From contig JAFSUV010000069.1 in NCBI GenBank assembly GCA_017450425.1, forward strand, positions 1 to 26,965: a stretch of 26,965 nt of DNA. The letters run 5' to 3'. Positions within the stretch are counted from its first letter, which is position 1. Each line of letters begins with the position of its first letter. This DNA is from Kiritimatiellia bacterium (GTDB lineage Bacteria; Verrucomicrobiota; Kiritimatiellia; RFP12; UBA3636). The translations under genes were made by a program, and so were the position numbers. Shown in pieces: positions 13,351-21,919 of the stretch. Below the pieces are notes generated by a model. That model had not been told where the DNA came from. It was given only the letters and a program-made list of their open reading frames with translations, and searched no databases.

Positions 13351-14922
13351 ATGAAAGAAAACGACTCTTCTCGCTCTTCCGGCATGGGTCCAGGCGGCGC
13401 ACCCGCGGCGGTGCGGGCTTTCGACAACGACCTTTACGTTTCGCTCCAATCGGCGGCGATCCTCGAGCGCGCGAAGCGCTTCGGCAACAAACTCTATCTG
13501 GAAATCGGCGGCAAACTCCTTCAGGATCTGCACGCCGCCCGCATTCTGCCGGGCTTCGAGCCGGACGTGAAGCTGCGGATGCTGCAGAGCCTCGGCGACA
13601 AAATCGAGTTCATCGTGTGCGCATACGCCGGGGACATCGAGCACCGCCGCTTCAGGGCCGATTTCGGCACGACCTACGACGCCGAGGTGCTGCGGCTCGT
13701 CGATGACGTGCGCGCCCGCGGTCTCGCGGTCAAATCGGTGGTGCTCACGCGGTTCGATCCGTCGATGACCGTGGCGGCGGCGTTCGCCGAGCGCCTCCGC
13801 GCCTCCGGCATGGCGGTTTACCTCCATTCCGCGATACCCGGCTATCCGGCGAACGTGGATTCGATCCTTTCCGAAGAGGGGTTCGGCCGCAACGCCTTCG
13901 TCGAAACGTCGGCTCCGGTCGTCGGCGTGATCGCGCCCGGCCCTTCGAGCGGGAAACTCGCGACCGCGCTCTCGCAGGTGTGGCACGAAAACAGGCGCGG
14001 CGTCGGCGCCGGGTACGCGAAGTACGAGACGTTTCCGGTGTGGAACCTGCCGCTCTCGCATCCGGTCAATGTCGCGTACGAGGCGGCGACGGCCGACATC
14101 GAGGACTTCAACCAGATCGACCCGTTCCATCTCGACGCCTACGGCGAAAAGGCCGTCAACTACAACCGCGACGTCGCGGCGTTCCCGATCCTGCGCACGC
14201 TCCTCGAGCGTCTTCTGCCGGCCGATCAGGTTTACAAGTCCCCCACGGACATGGGCGTGAACAAGGTCGGCTTCGCGATCGCGGACGACGAAGCCGTGCG
14301 CCGCGCTTCGCAGCAGGAGATAATCCGGCGCCACCTCAAGGGCGAGGTCGATTTCGTCTCCGACCGCGCGACGAAGCAGACTGTCGGGCGCCTCCGCGCG
14401 ATCATGGCGGCATCGGGGCTCAAGGACGAGGACCGCGCGGTCGTGCTTCCGAGCCGCGAAGCCGCCGAAGAAGGCGAAAAAGCGGGCAAGGGCGTGGGCG
14501 GGATGTGCTGCGCGTCGGCCCTCGAACTGCCGGACGGCGCCATCGTGACGGGCAAAAACTCCGTCCTTCTGAGGTCGGCGGCGGCGGCGATTCTCAACGG
14601 CGTCAAGAAGCTCGCGGGCATCCCGGACGCGCTCGAACTTCTTCCCAAGAGCGTGGTGCGCTCCGTGACGGAAATGAAGGCCGGCCTTCTCGGGCACAAG
14701 AACTCGAACCTCAACGTCGAAGAGCTCCTCATCGCCCTCGCCATATCGGCCGGCACCAACAGCGCGGCGGCGCTCGCGCTGGAGAAACTGCCCGCACTGC
14801 GCAACTGCGAAATGCACATGACGCACATCTCGTCGCCGTCCGACGCCGCCGGTCTGCGCAGGCTCGGAATCCGCGTCACTTGCGACCCGAAGTTTCCGAC
14901 GAAAGGACTCTCGAAGCAATGA
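13351..14922 (+). CDS. DUF1846 family protein
   Basis: The product is 523 residues, close to the usual family length of about 500. Typical features are the N-terminal FGNKLYLEIGGKLLQDLHAA stretch, ARILPGFEPDVKLRMLQSL, VVGVIAPGPSSGKLATALSQ (a possible P-loop-like turn), and the C-terminal LLGHKNSNLNVEELLIALAI. The family has known structures, but I know of no established reaction. It diverges from ilvB and overlaps the next gene by four bases (ATGA). The start is uncertain: ATG 13351 lies almost at the predicted transcription start and the first 20 residues are not conserved in character, so ATG 13384 is possible. Confidence 0.88.
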   Translation: MKENDSSRSSGMGPGGAPAAVRAFDNDLYVSLQSAAILERAKRFGNKLYLEIGGKLLQDLHAARILPGFEPDVKLRMLQSLGDKIEFIVCAYAGDIEHRRFRADFGTTYDAEVLRLVDDVRARGLAVKSVVLTRFDPSMTVAAAFAERLRASGMAVYLHSAIPGYPANVDSILSEEGFGRNAFVETSAPVVGVIAPGPSSGKLATALSQVWHENRRGVGAGYAKYETFPVWNLPLSHPVNVAYEAATADIEDFNQIDPFHLDAYGEKAVNYNRDVAAFPILRTLLERLLPADQVYKSPTDMGVNKVGFAIADDEAVRRASQQEIIRRHLKGEVDFVSDRATKQTVGRLRAIMAASGLKDEDRAVVLPSREAAEEGEKAGKGVGGMCCASALELPDGAIVTGKNSVLLRSAAAAILNGVKKLAGIPDALELLPKSVVRSVTEMKAGLLGHKNSNLNVEELLIALAISAGTNSAAALALEKLPALRNCEMHMTHISSPSDAAGLRRLGIRVTCDPKFPTKGLSKQ

Positions 14923-16076
14923 AACCCCGGTTCTTCCTCCCGGCCGCCGTTTCCGGCGCCCTTTTTGCATCAGTCGCGTCGGGCTCGACGCCCACCGCCG
15001 CGGCGGACGGCGCCGAAACGGCGCTCAAGCGCGCCGGCGAGTGGCTCGTCGCCGCCCAGAACGAAGACGGCTCTTTTTCAAACCCGAAGTTTCCGGGCCT
15101 CACGGCGATCGCGCTCTGGGGTCTGGAGGGCGCGGCGGCGGCGAAGGAAAGCGCCGGTGCCGACGCCTCTGCCGAGCGCGCCGCAGCCTCGCGGGCGACG
15201 GACTGGATACTCTCCAAGGCGCAGCCCGACGGCGGCTTCTACACGCCGGTGCCGGGGCGGGCCGGCGGCGGCCTCTCCACGTACAACACCGCGCTTTGCC
15301 TGACTGCGCTCTCGTTTGCAAAGCGCGACGACGCGGACTTCACCGCAAAAATCCTCGCCGCGCGGTCTTTCCTCGCGACCCAGCAGCTTGCCGGCGACGA
15401 TTCGTTCGCCGGCGGGTTCGGCTACGACAAGGAGGCCCCGCACCGCTACGCAGACCTCAACAACTCCACGTTCGCGATGGAGGCGATGCGCAGGACGCAG
15501 CGCTTCGAGGAGATGCGCCCCGCAGGCGAAAAGAAGGCCGACCTCGACTGGGGCGCCGCCCTGAAGTTTGCGGAGAGCCTCCACAACGGGGCCGACGCGG
15601 GCGACAGCGCCGGCGGCTTCGCCTACAGCCCGGCGGACGCCAAGGCCGGCACGGACGGAAACGCCGGCGAAAAGGTCGTGCTGCGCTCCTACGGCAGCAT
15701 CACGTATTCGGGGCTTCTCGCGCTCGTTTACTGCAAACTCGAAGCGCACGACCCGCGTGTGCGCTCGACGCTCGACTGGGCGTCGCGCCACTGGACGCTG
15801 GAGGAGAATCCCGGCGTCGGCGACCAGGGGCTTTACTTCTTCTACGACATAATCGGGCGCTCGCTTTCCGTCGCCGGCATTTCCGCCATCCCGCGCGCCG
15901 GCGACCAAGGCGGCGAAATCGACTGGCGCTCCGAGCTCAAGGCCAAGATGGCCGCCTTGCAGCGCGAAGACGGCTCGTACGCCAACCGCAACGGCCGCTT
16001 CTGGGAGAATGACCGCGTGCTCACGACCGGCTACTCGGCCGTGACGCTCGCGTTCGCCACCGGCGCGTTGCGCTAG
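14919..16076 (+). CDS. Secreted prenyltransferase/squalene-oxidase-repeat protein
   Basis: The product is 385 residues. A signal peptide (hydrophobic FFLPAAVSGALFASVASGS) is followed by an alpha-toroid of repeats with QW-like motifs: AAQNEDGSF, KAQPDGGFY, DDSFAGGFGYD, SAGGFAYSP and LQREDGSYANRNGRFWEND. The fold is that of terpene cyclases and protein prenyltransferase beta subunits. I see no DXDD cyclase motif, so catalysis of squalene cyclisation is unlikely. Secreted proteins of this kind are frequent in Planctomycetes and Verrucomicrobia and have no settled function. The gene is coupled to the DUF1846 gene by ATGA and followed 23 bases later by a membrane protein gene. Confidence 0.82.
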   Translation: MKPRFFLPAAVSGALFASVASGSTPTAAADGAETALKRAGEWLVAAQNEDGSFSNPKFPGLTAIALWGLEGAAAAKESAGADASAERAAASRATDWILSKAQPDGGFYTPVPGRAGGGLSTYNTALCLTALSFAKRDDADFTAKILAARSFLATQQLAGDDSFAGGFGYDKEAPHRYADLNNSTFAMEAMRRTQRFEEMRPAGEKKADLDWGAALKFAESLHNGADAGDSAGGFAYSPADAKAGTDGNAGEKVVLRSYGSITYSGLLALVYCKLEAHDPRVRSTLDWASRHWTLEENPGVGDQGLYFFYDIIGRSLSVAGISAIPRAGDQGGEIDWRSELKAKMAALQREDGSYANRNGRFWENDRVLTTGYSAVTLAFATGALR

Positions 16077-16099
16077 CGCCAAACCCCGCAAGCCGCGAC

Positions 16100-17482
16100 A
16101 TGAAAACCGACTCCGCGAAAGAGGCCCGGGGCAAGCCGAAGGGCATGCTCCGCTTTTTCATCCCGCTCGCCATCCAGTCGGCGAGCATGAGCTTTTCGTA
16201 TCTTTTCGTCGCGGCGATCGTGACGGAAGGGTCGCTGAAGGCGTTCGGCATCTCCGGTTCGGCCGAATATGCAGCGTTTTCGCAGGGCCTCACCGTGCTT
16301 TGGGTGCTTGCGGCGCTCGGCATGGGCCTGCCGACGACCGCGCTCGTTTTCTGCAAAACCCGCGAGAACATGCGCAGCTTTTCGCGCATGAACTACGCGC
16401 TCATGCTCGGCACCAACCTGCTGCAACTGCTCGTATGCCTCGTGCATCCGCTGGATCGCCTGGTGTTCGGCTCGTTCCTCGGCTTTTCCGACGACCCCGT
16501 GCTGTTCTCCGTCGCGCGCAACACGCTGCTTGGATGCATTCCGGTGCAGATGCTCTTCTACTGCAGAAACATGTATCTGGCGCGGCTGCTCATCGAGAAG
16601 CGGAGCGACCTGTCGAACATCGCCACCATGGCGCGCATCGCGTTCAGCATAGCTCTTTCGCCGCTTTTCGTGCGCCTCGGCTGCGTCGGATACAAGTGGG
16701 GCGTCGTGGCGATGTTCCTCCCGGTGCTGCTTGAGTTTGTGATAACGCGGCACTTCGCCATGCCGGGGATCCGCACGCTCGGCGACCCGCCGGAGGCGGA
16801 ACGCGCTTCCGCGATGGATCAGCTGCGCTTCACCATACCGCTCTCTTTCGGCGGCCTCATGCTGTCCGTGTCGGGCTTCATGACCGGGTTTTTCATGGGG
16901 CACCTGCCGAACCACGAGAACATGCTCGCCATCCACTACATCATGCTCGGCGTAGTGAACCCGGTTTCGTTTGCGGCGCTGCGCGTGCAGTCGGTCACGA
17001 TCACGTTCGCAGACGAAACGGACGGCGGCCGCAAGGTGCTTCCGTTTGCGCTCGCCGTGGGAGCGGCCTTTTCGTGCGTCACGCTCGTCGGCCAGATTCC
17101 GCCGCTCGCCCGCTGGTATTTCGGCAGTGTGCAGCACCTGCCCGGCGAATTCATCGGCGCCGCGAGTTTTGCGATGCTGCTCGCCTTGCCGATACCGCTC
17201 GGACAGGCGCTGCGCGGCCACGCGGAGGGACTCGCCGCAGTGAGGCGCCGCCCGAACGCGATCCTGTCCGGGCAGACGATCTACCTCGCGGTCCTCGTGT
17301 GCGCCCTTGCGCTCATGGGAAAATCGAGCCTCGTGCCCGGATACGCCCAAGGAGCGGTTGCGCTGGCGCTTGCGATCTGGGCCGCGCTGACCACGACCCA
17401 CGTGTCGCTCCTGGCGGGTGCGCACGAGCCGCACCTCTCGTCCGGCCAGTTCGGGACCGGCGTCCTCCGCACCCGCCGTTAG
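16100..17482 (+). CDS. Polytopic membrane protein, MATE/MOP-superfamily-like (ankylosis-like) transporter
   Basis: The product is 460 residues with about twelve hydrophobic segments. They fall in two halves (about residues 14-200 and 235-440) joined by a polar stretch (GIRTLGDPPEAERASAMDQL). The two-lobe layout and the FFIPLAIQSASMSFSYLFVA start, re-echoed by RFTIPLSFGGLMLSVSGF at the second half, resemble MOP-superfamily exporters, in particular ANKH-like proteins. The substrate cannot be read from the sequence. It follows the prenyltransferase-repeat gene by 23 bases. Its stop codon (TAG 17480-17482) overlaps that of the convergent NERD gene. Confidence 0.65.
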   Translation: MKTDSAKEARGKPKGMLRFFIPLAIQSASMSFSYLFVAAIVTEGSLKAFGISGSAEYAAFSQGLTVLWVLAALGMGLPTTALVFCKTRENMRSFSRMNYALMLGTNLLQLLVCLVHPLDRLVFGSFLGFSDDPVLFSVARNTLLGCIPVQMLFYCRNMYLARLLIEKRSDLSNIATMARIAFSIALSPLFVRLGCVGYKWGVVAMFLPVLLEFVITRHFAMPGIRTLGDPPEAERASAMDQLRFTIPLSFGGLMLSVSGFMTGFFMGHLPNHENMLAIHYIMLGVVNPVSFAALRVQSVTITFADETDGGRKVLPFALAVGAAFSCVTLVGQIPPLARWYFGSVQHLPGEFIGAASFAMLLALPIPLGQALRGHAEGLAAVRRRPNAILSGQTIYLAVLVCALALMGKSSLVPGYAQGAVALALAIWAALTTTHVSLLAGAHEPHLSSGQFGTGVLRTRR

Positions 17483-18222
17483 CGGCGGGCAAGCAGGGCG
17501 GACACCACTTTCGCCCGCGCCTCGGCGCCGAGCGGCGGCGAAACCGCCGGCGCGGAGCGGAGCAGATCCCGCAGAACCCGCAGGTTGCAAAGCGGGGTGC
17601 CATCGACGTCGGTGGCGTCGGTGTCCATGCCGTTGGAGGCGAAGCACACGACCGGCATCACCGGGAAGCCGTCCGGCAGCAGACCGTCCAGTATCGCCTT
17701 GAGTTCGCTCGCCTGGCGGCGCGCCTGCACCACCGGGGAGTGCGCCACGGGCATGCCGCCGGTCGTGACGCACCCGCCTTCGACCTTCACCGGGCCGGAC
17801 CAGTTCTTCGTCTCGATCACGAAAATGCCGCCCGCTCCGAGCGCCACGTGGTCGAAGTCCTGCCCGCCGCGCCGGGCGCGGCTCGGGACGCCGTGCAGCA
17901 CGACCCACCCCGCCGGCAGGAGCGCCAGCTCGCGCGCCACCGACTCTTCGCCCTGGGCGCCCTTGAGGAACATCCCGAAGCGCCTGGCGCACCTGTCCGA
18001 CGCCACCCATGCGGCGAGCGCCACCGCCGCGAGGAACGCGGCGGCGGCGATTCGCGGCAGCGGCAGCGGCAGCGCCGCGTGGAGAAAGTAGCCGCAGAGA
18101 AAGACCACGAAAAGGAACGGGCCGTAGATGTCGGCAAGCCCGAAAAAGCGCACTCGCGCTCCGGGGGAGCCGTGGACTGTCGCGTACGGCGACGGGGGCG
18201 GGATGGAAGTGCTGGTGCTCAT
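17479..18222 (-). CDS. NERD-domain protein with two N-terminal membrane segments
   Basis: The product is 247 residues. ATG 18222 overlaps the stop of the ABC ATPase gene (ATGA), which fixes the start. Two hydrophobic segments (about residues 30-50 and 57-77) precede a NERD (nuclease-related) domain (about 85-240). Its hallmarks are GAQGEESVARELALLP, GGQDFDHVALGAGGIFVIET and KNWSGPV, which carry the E, D and ExK pattern of restriction-endonuclease-like folds. NERD proteins are thought to process nucleic acid, but the substrate is unknown. It is the last gene of a - strand run beginning at thyX. Its stop overlaps the convergent gene's stop by four bases, with no terminator hairpin between them. 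Confidence 0.85.
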   Translation of the reverse strand: MSTSTSIPPPSPYATVHGSPGARVRFFGLADIYGPFLFVVFLCGYFLHAALPLPLPRIAAAAFLAAVALAAWVASDRCARRFGMFLKGAQGEESVARELALLPAGWVVLHGVPSRARRGGQDFDHVALGAGGIFVIETKNWSGPVKVEGGCVTTGGMPVAHSPVVQARRQASELKAILDGLLPDGFPVMPVVCFASNGMDTDATDVDGTPLCNLRVLRDLLRSAPAVSPPLGAEARAKVVSALLARR

Positions 18223-19730
18223 TGTGCGGGTGTTCCCGTAAGTCCGTGCGCGAGGCGCACGATCTGCCTGTCGTTCACGGCCTCGCCTTCGAGCGGGGCC
18301 GAGGAGACGCCGTCGTGCATCACGACGACGCGGTCGCAGAGGCCGACGACCTCGTCCATTTCCGACGAGATGGCGACTATGGCCATGCCGTCCGCCGCGA
18401 GGCGGCGGAGGGCGGCGTAGATTTCGGCGCGCGCGCCGACATCGACGCCGCGCGTCGGCTCGTCCACCACGAGTACGCGCGGCGCGGCGGCGAGCGCGCG
18501 CGCAAGGACCGTCTTCTGCTGGTTGCCGCCGGAGAGCGACCTCTCCGGATCGGACAGTTTCGAGCGCTGGATTTTCAGCGCGTCGGCCAGAGGCAGCACG
18601 CGCGAATCGCGCCGCCGCGAGGACAGGAACACGCCGCCTGCGGCGTCCAGTCCGAGCGAAGAGAGCGCGATGTTGGCCGCCACCGGTTCGTCCGGCAGGA
18701 TGCCTTCGCCCTGCCTGTCCTCCGTGAGATACGCGACGCCGCGCGCGAGGGCGTCCGACACGGACGAAAACCGGACCTCCTCTCCGCCGAGCAGGATTTT
18801 CCCGCGAACCGGCCGCGAGTGGCCGCAGAGCATGTGCGCAAGTTCCGTCCGCCCCGATCCGGCAAGCCCGGCGATGCCGAGGATCTCCCCTTGGCGCACC
18901 GTGAGCGAGGCGTCTTTCACGCGCCCGCCGTCGGCGAGCGAGACCGCTTCGAGGGCGGGCCCCCGCCCGCTGTCTTCCACAGGCGCCGCCTTGGGCGGGT
19001 AGAGGTGCGAAAGCGGCCGGCCGACCATCGCCTCCGCAAGGCTTTCCGGCGTGAAGTCGCCGGCGGGGCGGCATTCGACGAGCGCGCCGTCGCGCAGCAC
19101 CGCGATGTCGTCGCACACGGCGAGGACTTCGTCGAGCTTGTGCGACACCCACATCGCGGCGCCGCCGCCGTCGCGGAACTTGCGCACCACGTCAAGCAGC
19201 GCCTCCGTTTCTTCGGGGCCGAGCACGGTCGTCGGCTCGTCGAAGAGGAGTACCGGCGCGCGGTTGAGAAGCGCCCGCGCGATTTCGATTTTCTGCCTGT
19301 CCGCGACGCCGAGCGCCGAAACCGGAGCGCCGGGGTCGAGCGCCGGCGCTCCGGCCTCGGCGAGCACCCGCATCGCTTCTTCGTTTTCCAGCGATTTGTC
19401 GATGAAAGACCCGCGCTGCAGCTCGCGCCCGAGGAACAGGTTTTCCGCCACTGTCATGCCCGGCACGAGGTGGAACTCCTGCGGCACGAGGCGGCAGACG
19501 CGCCGCCGCGCTTCGCCTCCGGGCAGGTTTTCGCCGCCCCAGACCACGGAGCCCGCGTCTTCGCCGAGAAAGCCCGCCATGCAGCGCATGAGGGTCGATT
19601 TGCCGGCGCCGTTTTCGCCGCACAGCCCCAGGATTTGCCCCGGCTTTACAGTCAGCGAAACGCCGCGCAGCACGACATTGGGTCCGAACGCCTTGCTGAG
19701 GCCCCGTATTTCAAGCGCCTTTGACGTCAT
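18219..19730 (-). CDS. Sugar-type ABC transporter ATP-binding protein (RbsA/MglA-like, two nucleotide-binding domains)
   Basis: The product is 503 residues, the usual size for double ATPases of monosaccharide or nucleoside importers. Domain 1 has Walker A GENGAGKST, Q-loop LVPQEF, signature-like LGVADRQKIEIARA and Walker B VLLFDEPT. Domain 2 has the degenerate Walker A GLAGSGRTEL usual in this family, signature LSGGNQQK and Walker B VLVVDEPTRGVDVG. VAENLFLGREL resembles monosaccharide systems, while deoA nearby hints at nucleosides. No permease or binding protein is in the window, so its membrane partners are encoded elsewhere. It overlaps the methyltransferase gene and the NERD gene by four bases each. 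Confidence 0.92.
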   Translation of the reverse strand: MTSKALEIRGLSKAFGPNVVLRGVSLTVKPGQILGLCGENGAGKSTLMRCMAGFLGEDAGSVVWGGENLPGGEARRRVCRLVPQEFHLVPGMTVAENLFLGRELQRGSFIDKSLENEEAMRVLAEAGAPALDPGAPVSALGVADRQKIEIARALLNRAPVLLFDEPTTVLGPEETEALLDVVRKFRDGGGAAMWVSHKLDEVLAVCDDIAVLRDGALVECRPAGDFTPESLAEAMVGRPLSHLYPPKAAPVEDSGRGPALEAVSLADGGRVKDASLTVRQGEILGIAGLAGSGRTELAHMLCGHSRPVRGKILLGGEEVRFSSVSDALARGVAYLTEDRQGEGILPDEPVAANIALSSLGLDAAGGVFLSSRRRDSRVLPLADALKIQRSKLSDPERSLSGGNQQKTVLARALAAAPRVLVVDEPTRGVDVGARAEIYAALRRLAADGMAIVAISSEMDEVVGLCDRVVVMHDGVSSAPLEGEAVNDRQIVRLAHGLTGTPAQ

Positions 19731-20548
19731 GTCTTCCTGCCGACGAGAATGATTGTGGACGGTATCGCGAAAAGTTCGCCGCCGTGGGCCGCCCAATCGG
19801 CGCTCGTGTAAGGGGCGTCTTCGACCGCCGGAGGCTCGGCAAGCGCCGTGACCTGAAGCCCGGCTGCGGTGAACCAGCCGAACCAGGCCGACACCGGCCA
19901 GGCGCGCGACACGACGTGGCCGAAGGCGTCGTCGCGAATGTCGTCCGGCGGGTTGAAATAGCTCTCCAAAAACACGCCCTGCGATTCTTCCGCGCCGTCG
20001 CCGCCGCCGCCATCGTCCTCCCAGGCGCCGGTTGTCCACTCGCCGTTGAACACGGGGTGAACGGACGAAGCCATTACGACGCCGCCCCGTTTTGTCCTGC
20101 GCGCCATGGCGCCGATGACCGGGCCGGGGTCGTCCACGAACTCCAGCGCGTGGCTGCTGTGGACGAAATCGAACTGCTCGCCGCCGCCGAGCGCGTCTTC
20201 GAACCGCTCCAGCGCGGCGGGCCTGAGGTCGATCGCGACTCCGTTCGCGGCGGCGAGGGCGCGGGCGCGCTCGAGCTGCTTTTCCGAGATGTCGAGCGCC
20301 GTGCAGACAAGCCCCTTCTTCGCGAGCCACACGCTGTTTTCCGCGCCGCCGCAGCCAAGCTCGAGCGCCGAAGCGCCCTGCGGAAAGTCCGGCAGCAAAT
20401 GAAGCGCGTTTTCGCCCGGAATCTGAGGCCCGTAGTGGAAGTCGTCTGCGGAAATCCGCGTAATCGCCGCATAATCGGCGGCAAGGGCGTTCCAATAGTC
20501 GCGCTGGCGCGAGGGATTCGTCCGCTCCCTTTCCGATTCGTTTTTCAC
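19727..20548 (-). CDS. Class I SAM-dependent methyltransferase
   Basis: The product is 273 residues, with a GTG start three bases after the deoA stop. The SAM-binding motif I reads ALELGCGGAENSVWLAKKG (about residues 60-78). An acidic strand end follows in VCTALDISEKQLERA, then the FDFVHSSHALEFVDDPG post-motif region. These mark a Rossmann-fold methyltransferase of the UbiE/small-molecule kind. The C-terminal half has an acidic glycine-rich insertion (EDDGGGGDGAEE). The substrate cannot be told. It sits in a pyrimidine and transport gene run, but that does not define its role. Confidence 0.85.
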   Translation of the reverse strand: MKNESERERTNPSRQRDYWNALAADYAAITRISADDFHYGPQIPGENALHLLPDFPQGASALELGCGGAENSVWLAKKGLVCTALDISEKQLERARALAAANGVAIDLRPAALERFEDALGGGEQFDFVHSSHALEFVDDPGPVIGAMARRTKRGGVVMASSVHPVFNGEWTTGAWEDDGGGGDGAEESQGVFLESYFNPPDDIRDDAFGHVVSRAWPVSAWFGWFTAAGLQVTALAEPPAVEDAPYTSADWAAHGGELFAIPSTIILVGRKT

Positions 20549-20551
20549 GGA

Positions 20552-21874
20552 CTAGGGTCCAAACTCCGGTTGAATGAAGAGGGGCCGCGCCGGAACCGGC
20601 TCTTCCGAGACCGAAAACGCGCCTTTGAGAAGCGGCATGGCTTCGCCCAGCGCCGCCTCTGACCGTGCGTGGACGACGAGAAGCGGCTCGCCGGCCGACA
20701 CGTGTTCGCCGGTTTTGCGGATGTCCGATACGCCGACTGCGGGGTCTATCGCATCCGAGACGCTCCTGCGCCCGCCGCCGAGCAAAAGCACGGCGCGGCC
20801 GATGGCGTCGGCATCCACGGCGGAAACGAACCCGGCGCGCGGAGCCTCGACGGGCCGCCGCACCGGCGCGCGCGGCAGCACACTCTCCGGGGCGTCGATC
20901 ACGGCGGCGTTTCCGCCGTGCGCCGCGACCATTTCGGCGAATTTTTGCGCCGCCGCGCCGGAAGAGAGTTTTTCCTCCAGCATGCGCATGGCGGCGTTTT
21001 CATCGACCGCGACTCCGGTAAGTGTGAGCATCGGCGCCGCGAGCCGGAGCGTGAGCGCCCGCGCGTCCTTCGGGCCGCCGCCGCGGAGGATTTCCACCGA
21101 TTCGGCAATTTCGAGCGCGTTGCCCGCCGTGCGGCCGAGCGGCTCGTCCATGGCCGTGACGAGCGCTTCGGCGCCGCGCCCGGCGCCGCGCGCGACCGAG
21201 ACGAGCGACTGCGCGAGCGCGAGTGCGTCCTCGCGCGTCTTCATGAACGCCCCGGCGCCGCACTTGACATCGAACACGAGCGCGCCCGCGCCCTCGGCGA
21301 GCTTTTTCGAGAGGATGCTCGCCGTGATGAGCGGGATCGACGGCACGGTGCCCGTCACGTCCCGCAGGGCGTAGAGCTTCCTGTCTGCGGGGGCGAGGCG
21401 CTCGGTCTGCCCGATAATCGAGCAGCCGACGGTCGAAACGATGCTGCGGAAGCGCTCGACGGAAAGCGCCGCGTCGTAGCCCGGAATGGATTCGAGCTTG
21501 TCGAGCGTCCCGCCGGTTATGCCGAGGCCGCGGCCGGAAATCATCGGCACGGCGACGCCGCACGCCGCGACGAGCGGTGCGAGGGGGATGGAGACTTTGT
21601 CCCCGATGCCGCCGGTGGAGTGCTTGTCCGCAGTCGGCGCGCCGATGCCGCCCCAATCGAGCGAATCGCCGGAGAAGCGCATGGCGTCCGTGAGGGCGAG
21701 CGTCTCGGCGCTCGTCATCCCCCGGAAGAACACCGCCATGGCGAACGCCGCCATCTGGTATTCGGGCAGCCGCCCGTCGGTGAAACGGGCGACGAGTTCG
21801 CGCAAGTCGGCCTCGGCGACAGCCTGGCCGTCGCGCTTGCGCTCGATGATCCATTGCGGCACGAAACTGTCCAT
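20552..21874 (-). CDS. deoA: Thymidine/pyrimidine-nucleoside phosphorylase
   Basis: The product is 440 residues, the normal family length. The enzyme splits thymidine (and often uridine or deoxyuridine) with phosphate. Conserved motifs are DKHSTGGIGDKVSIPLAPLV (phosphate binding, residues about 83-102), SGRGLGITGGTLDKLESIPG (the family signature) and the C-terminal glycine-rich domain. MDSFVPQWIIERKRDGQ is a typical start. It lies 45 bases after the thyX coding region, so thymidylate synthesis and thymidine breakdown genes are neighbours. Whether the enzyme prefers thymidine (DeoA) or is broader (Pdp) cannot be decided here. Confidence 0.95.
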   Translation of the reverse strand: MDSFVPQWIIERKRDGQAVAEADLRELVARFTDGRLPEYQMAAFAMAVFFRGMTSAETLALTDAMRFSGDSLDWGGIGAPTADKHSTGGIGDKVSIPLAPLVAACGVAVPMISGRGLGITGGTLDKLESIPGYDAALSVERFRSIVSTVGCSIIGQTERLAPADRKLYALRDVTGTVPSIPLITASILSKKLAEGAGALVFDVKCGAGAFMKTREDALALAQSLVSVARGAGRGAEALVTAMDEPLGRTAGNALEIAESVEILRGGGPKDARALTLRLAAPMLTLTGVAVDENAAMRMLEEKLSSGAAAQKFAEMVAAHGGNAAVIDAPESVLPRAPVRRPVEAPRAGFVSAVDADAIGRAVLLLGGGRRSVSDAIDPAVGVSDIRKTGEHVSAGEPLLVVHARSEAALGEAMPLLKGAFSVSEEPVPARPLFIQPEFGP

Positions 21875-21919
21875 GGCGGAAGCGTCTTTGCGGCGGGGCG
21901 GTGCGGCCGGAATCGGGTT

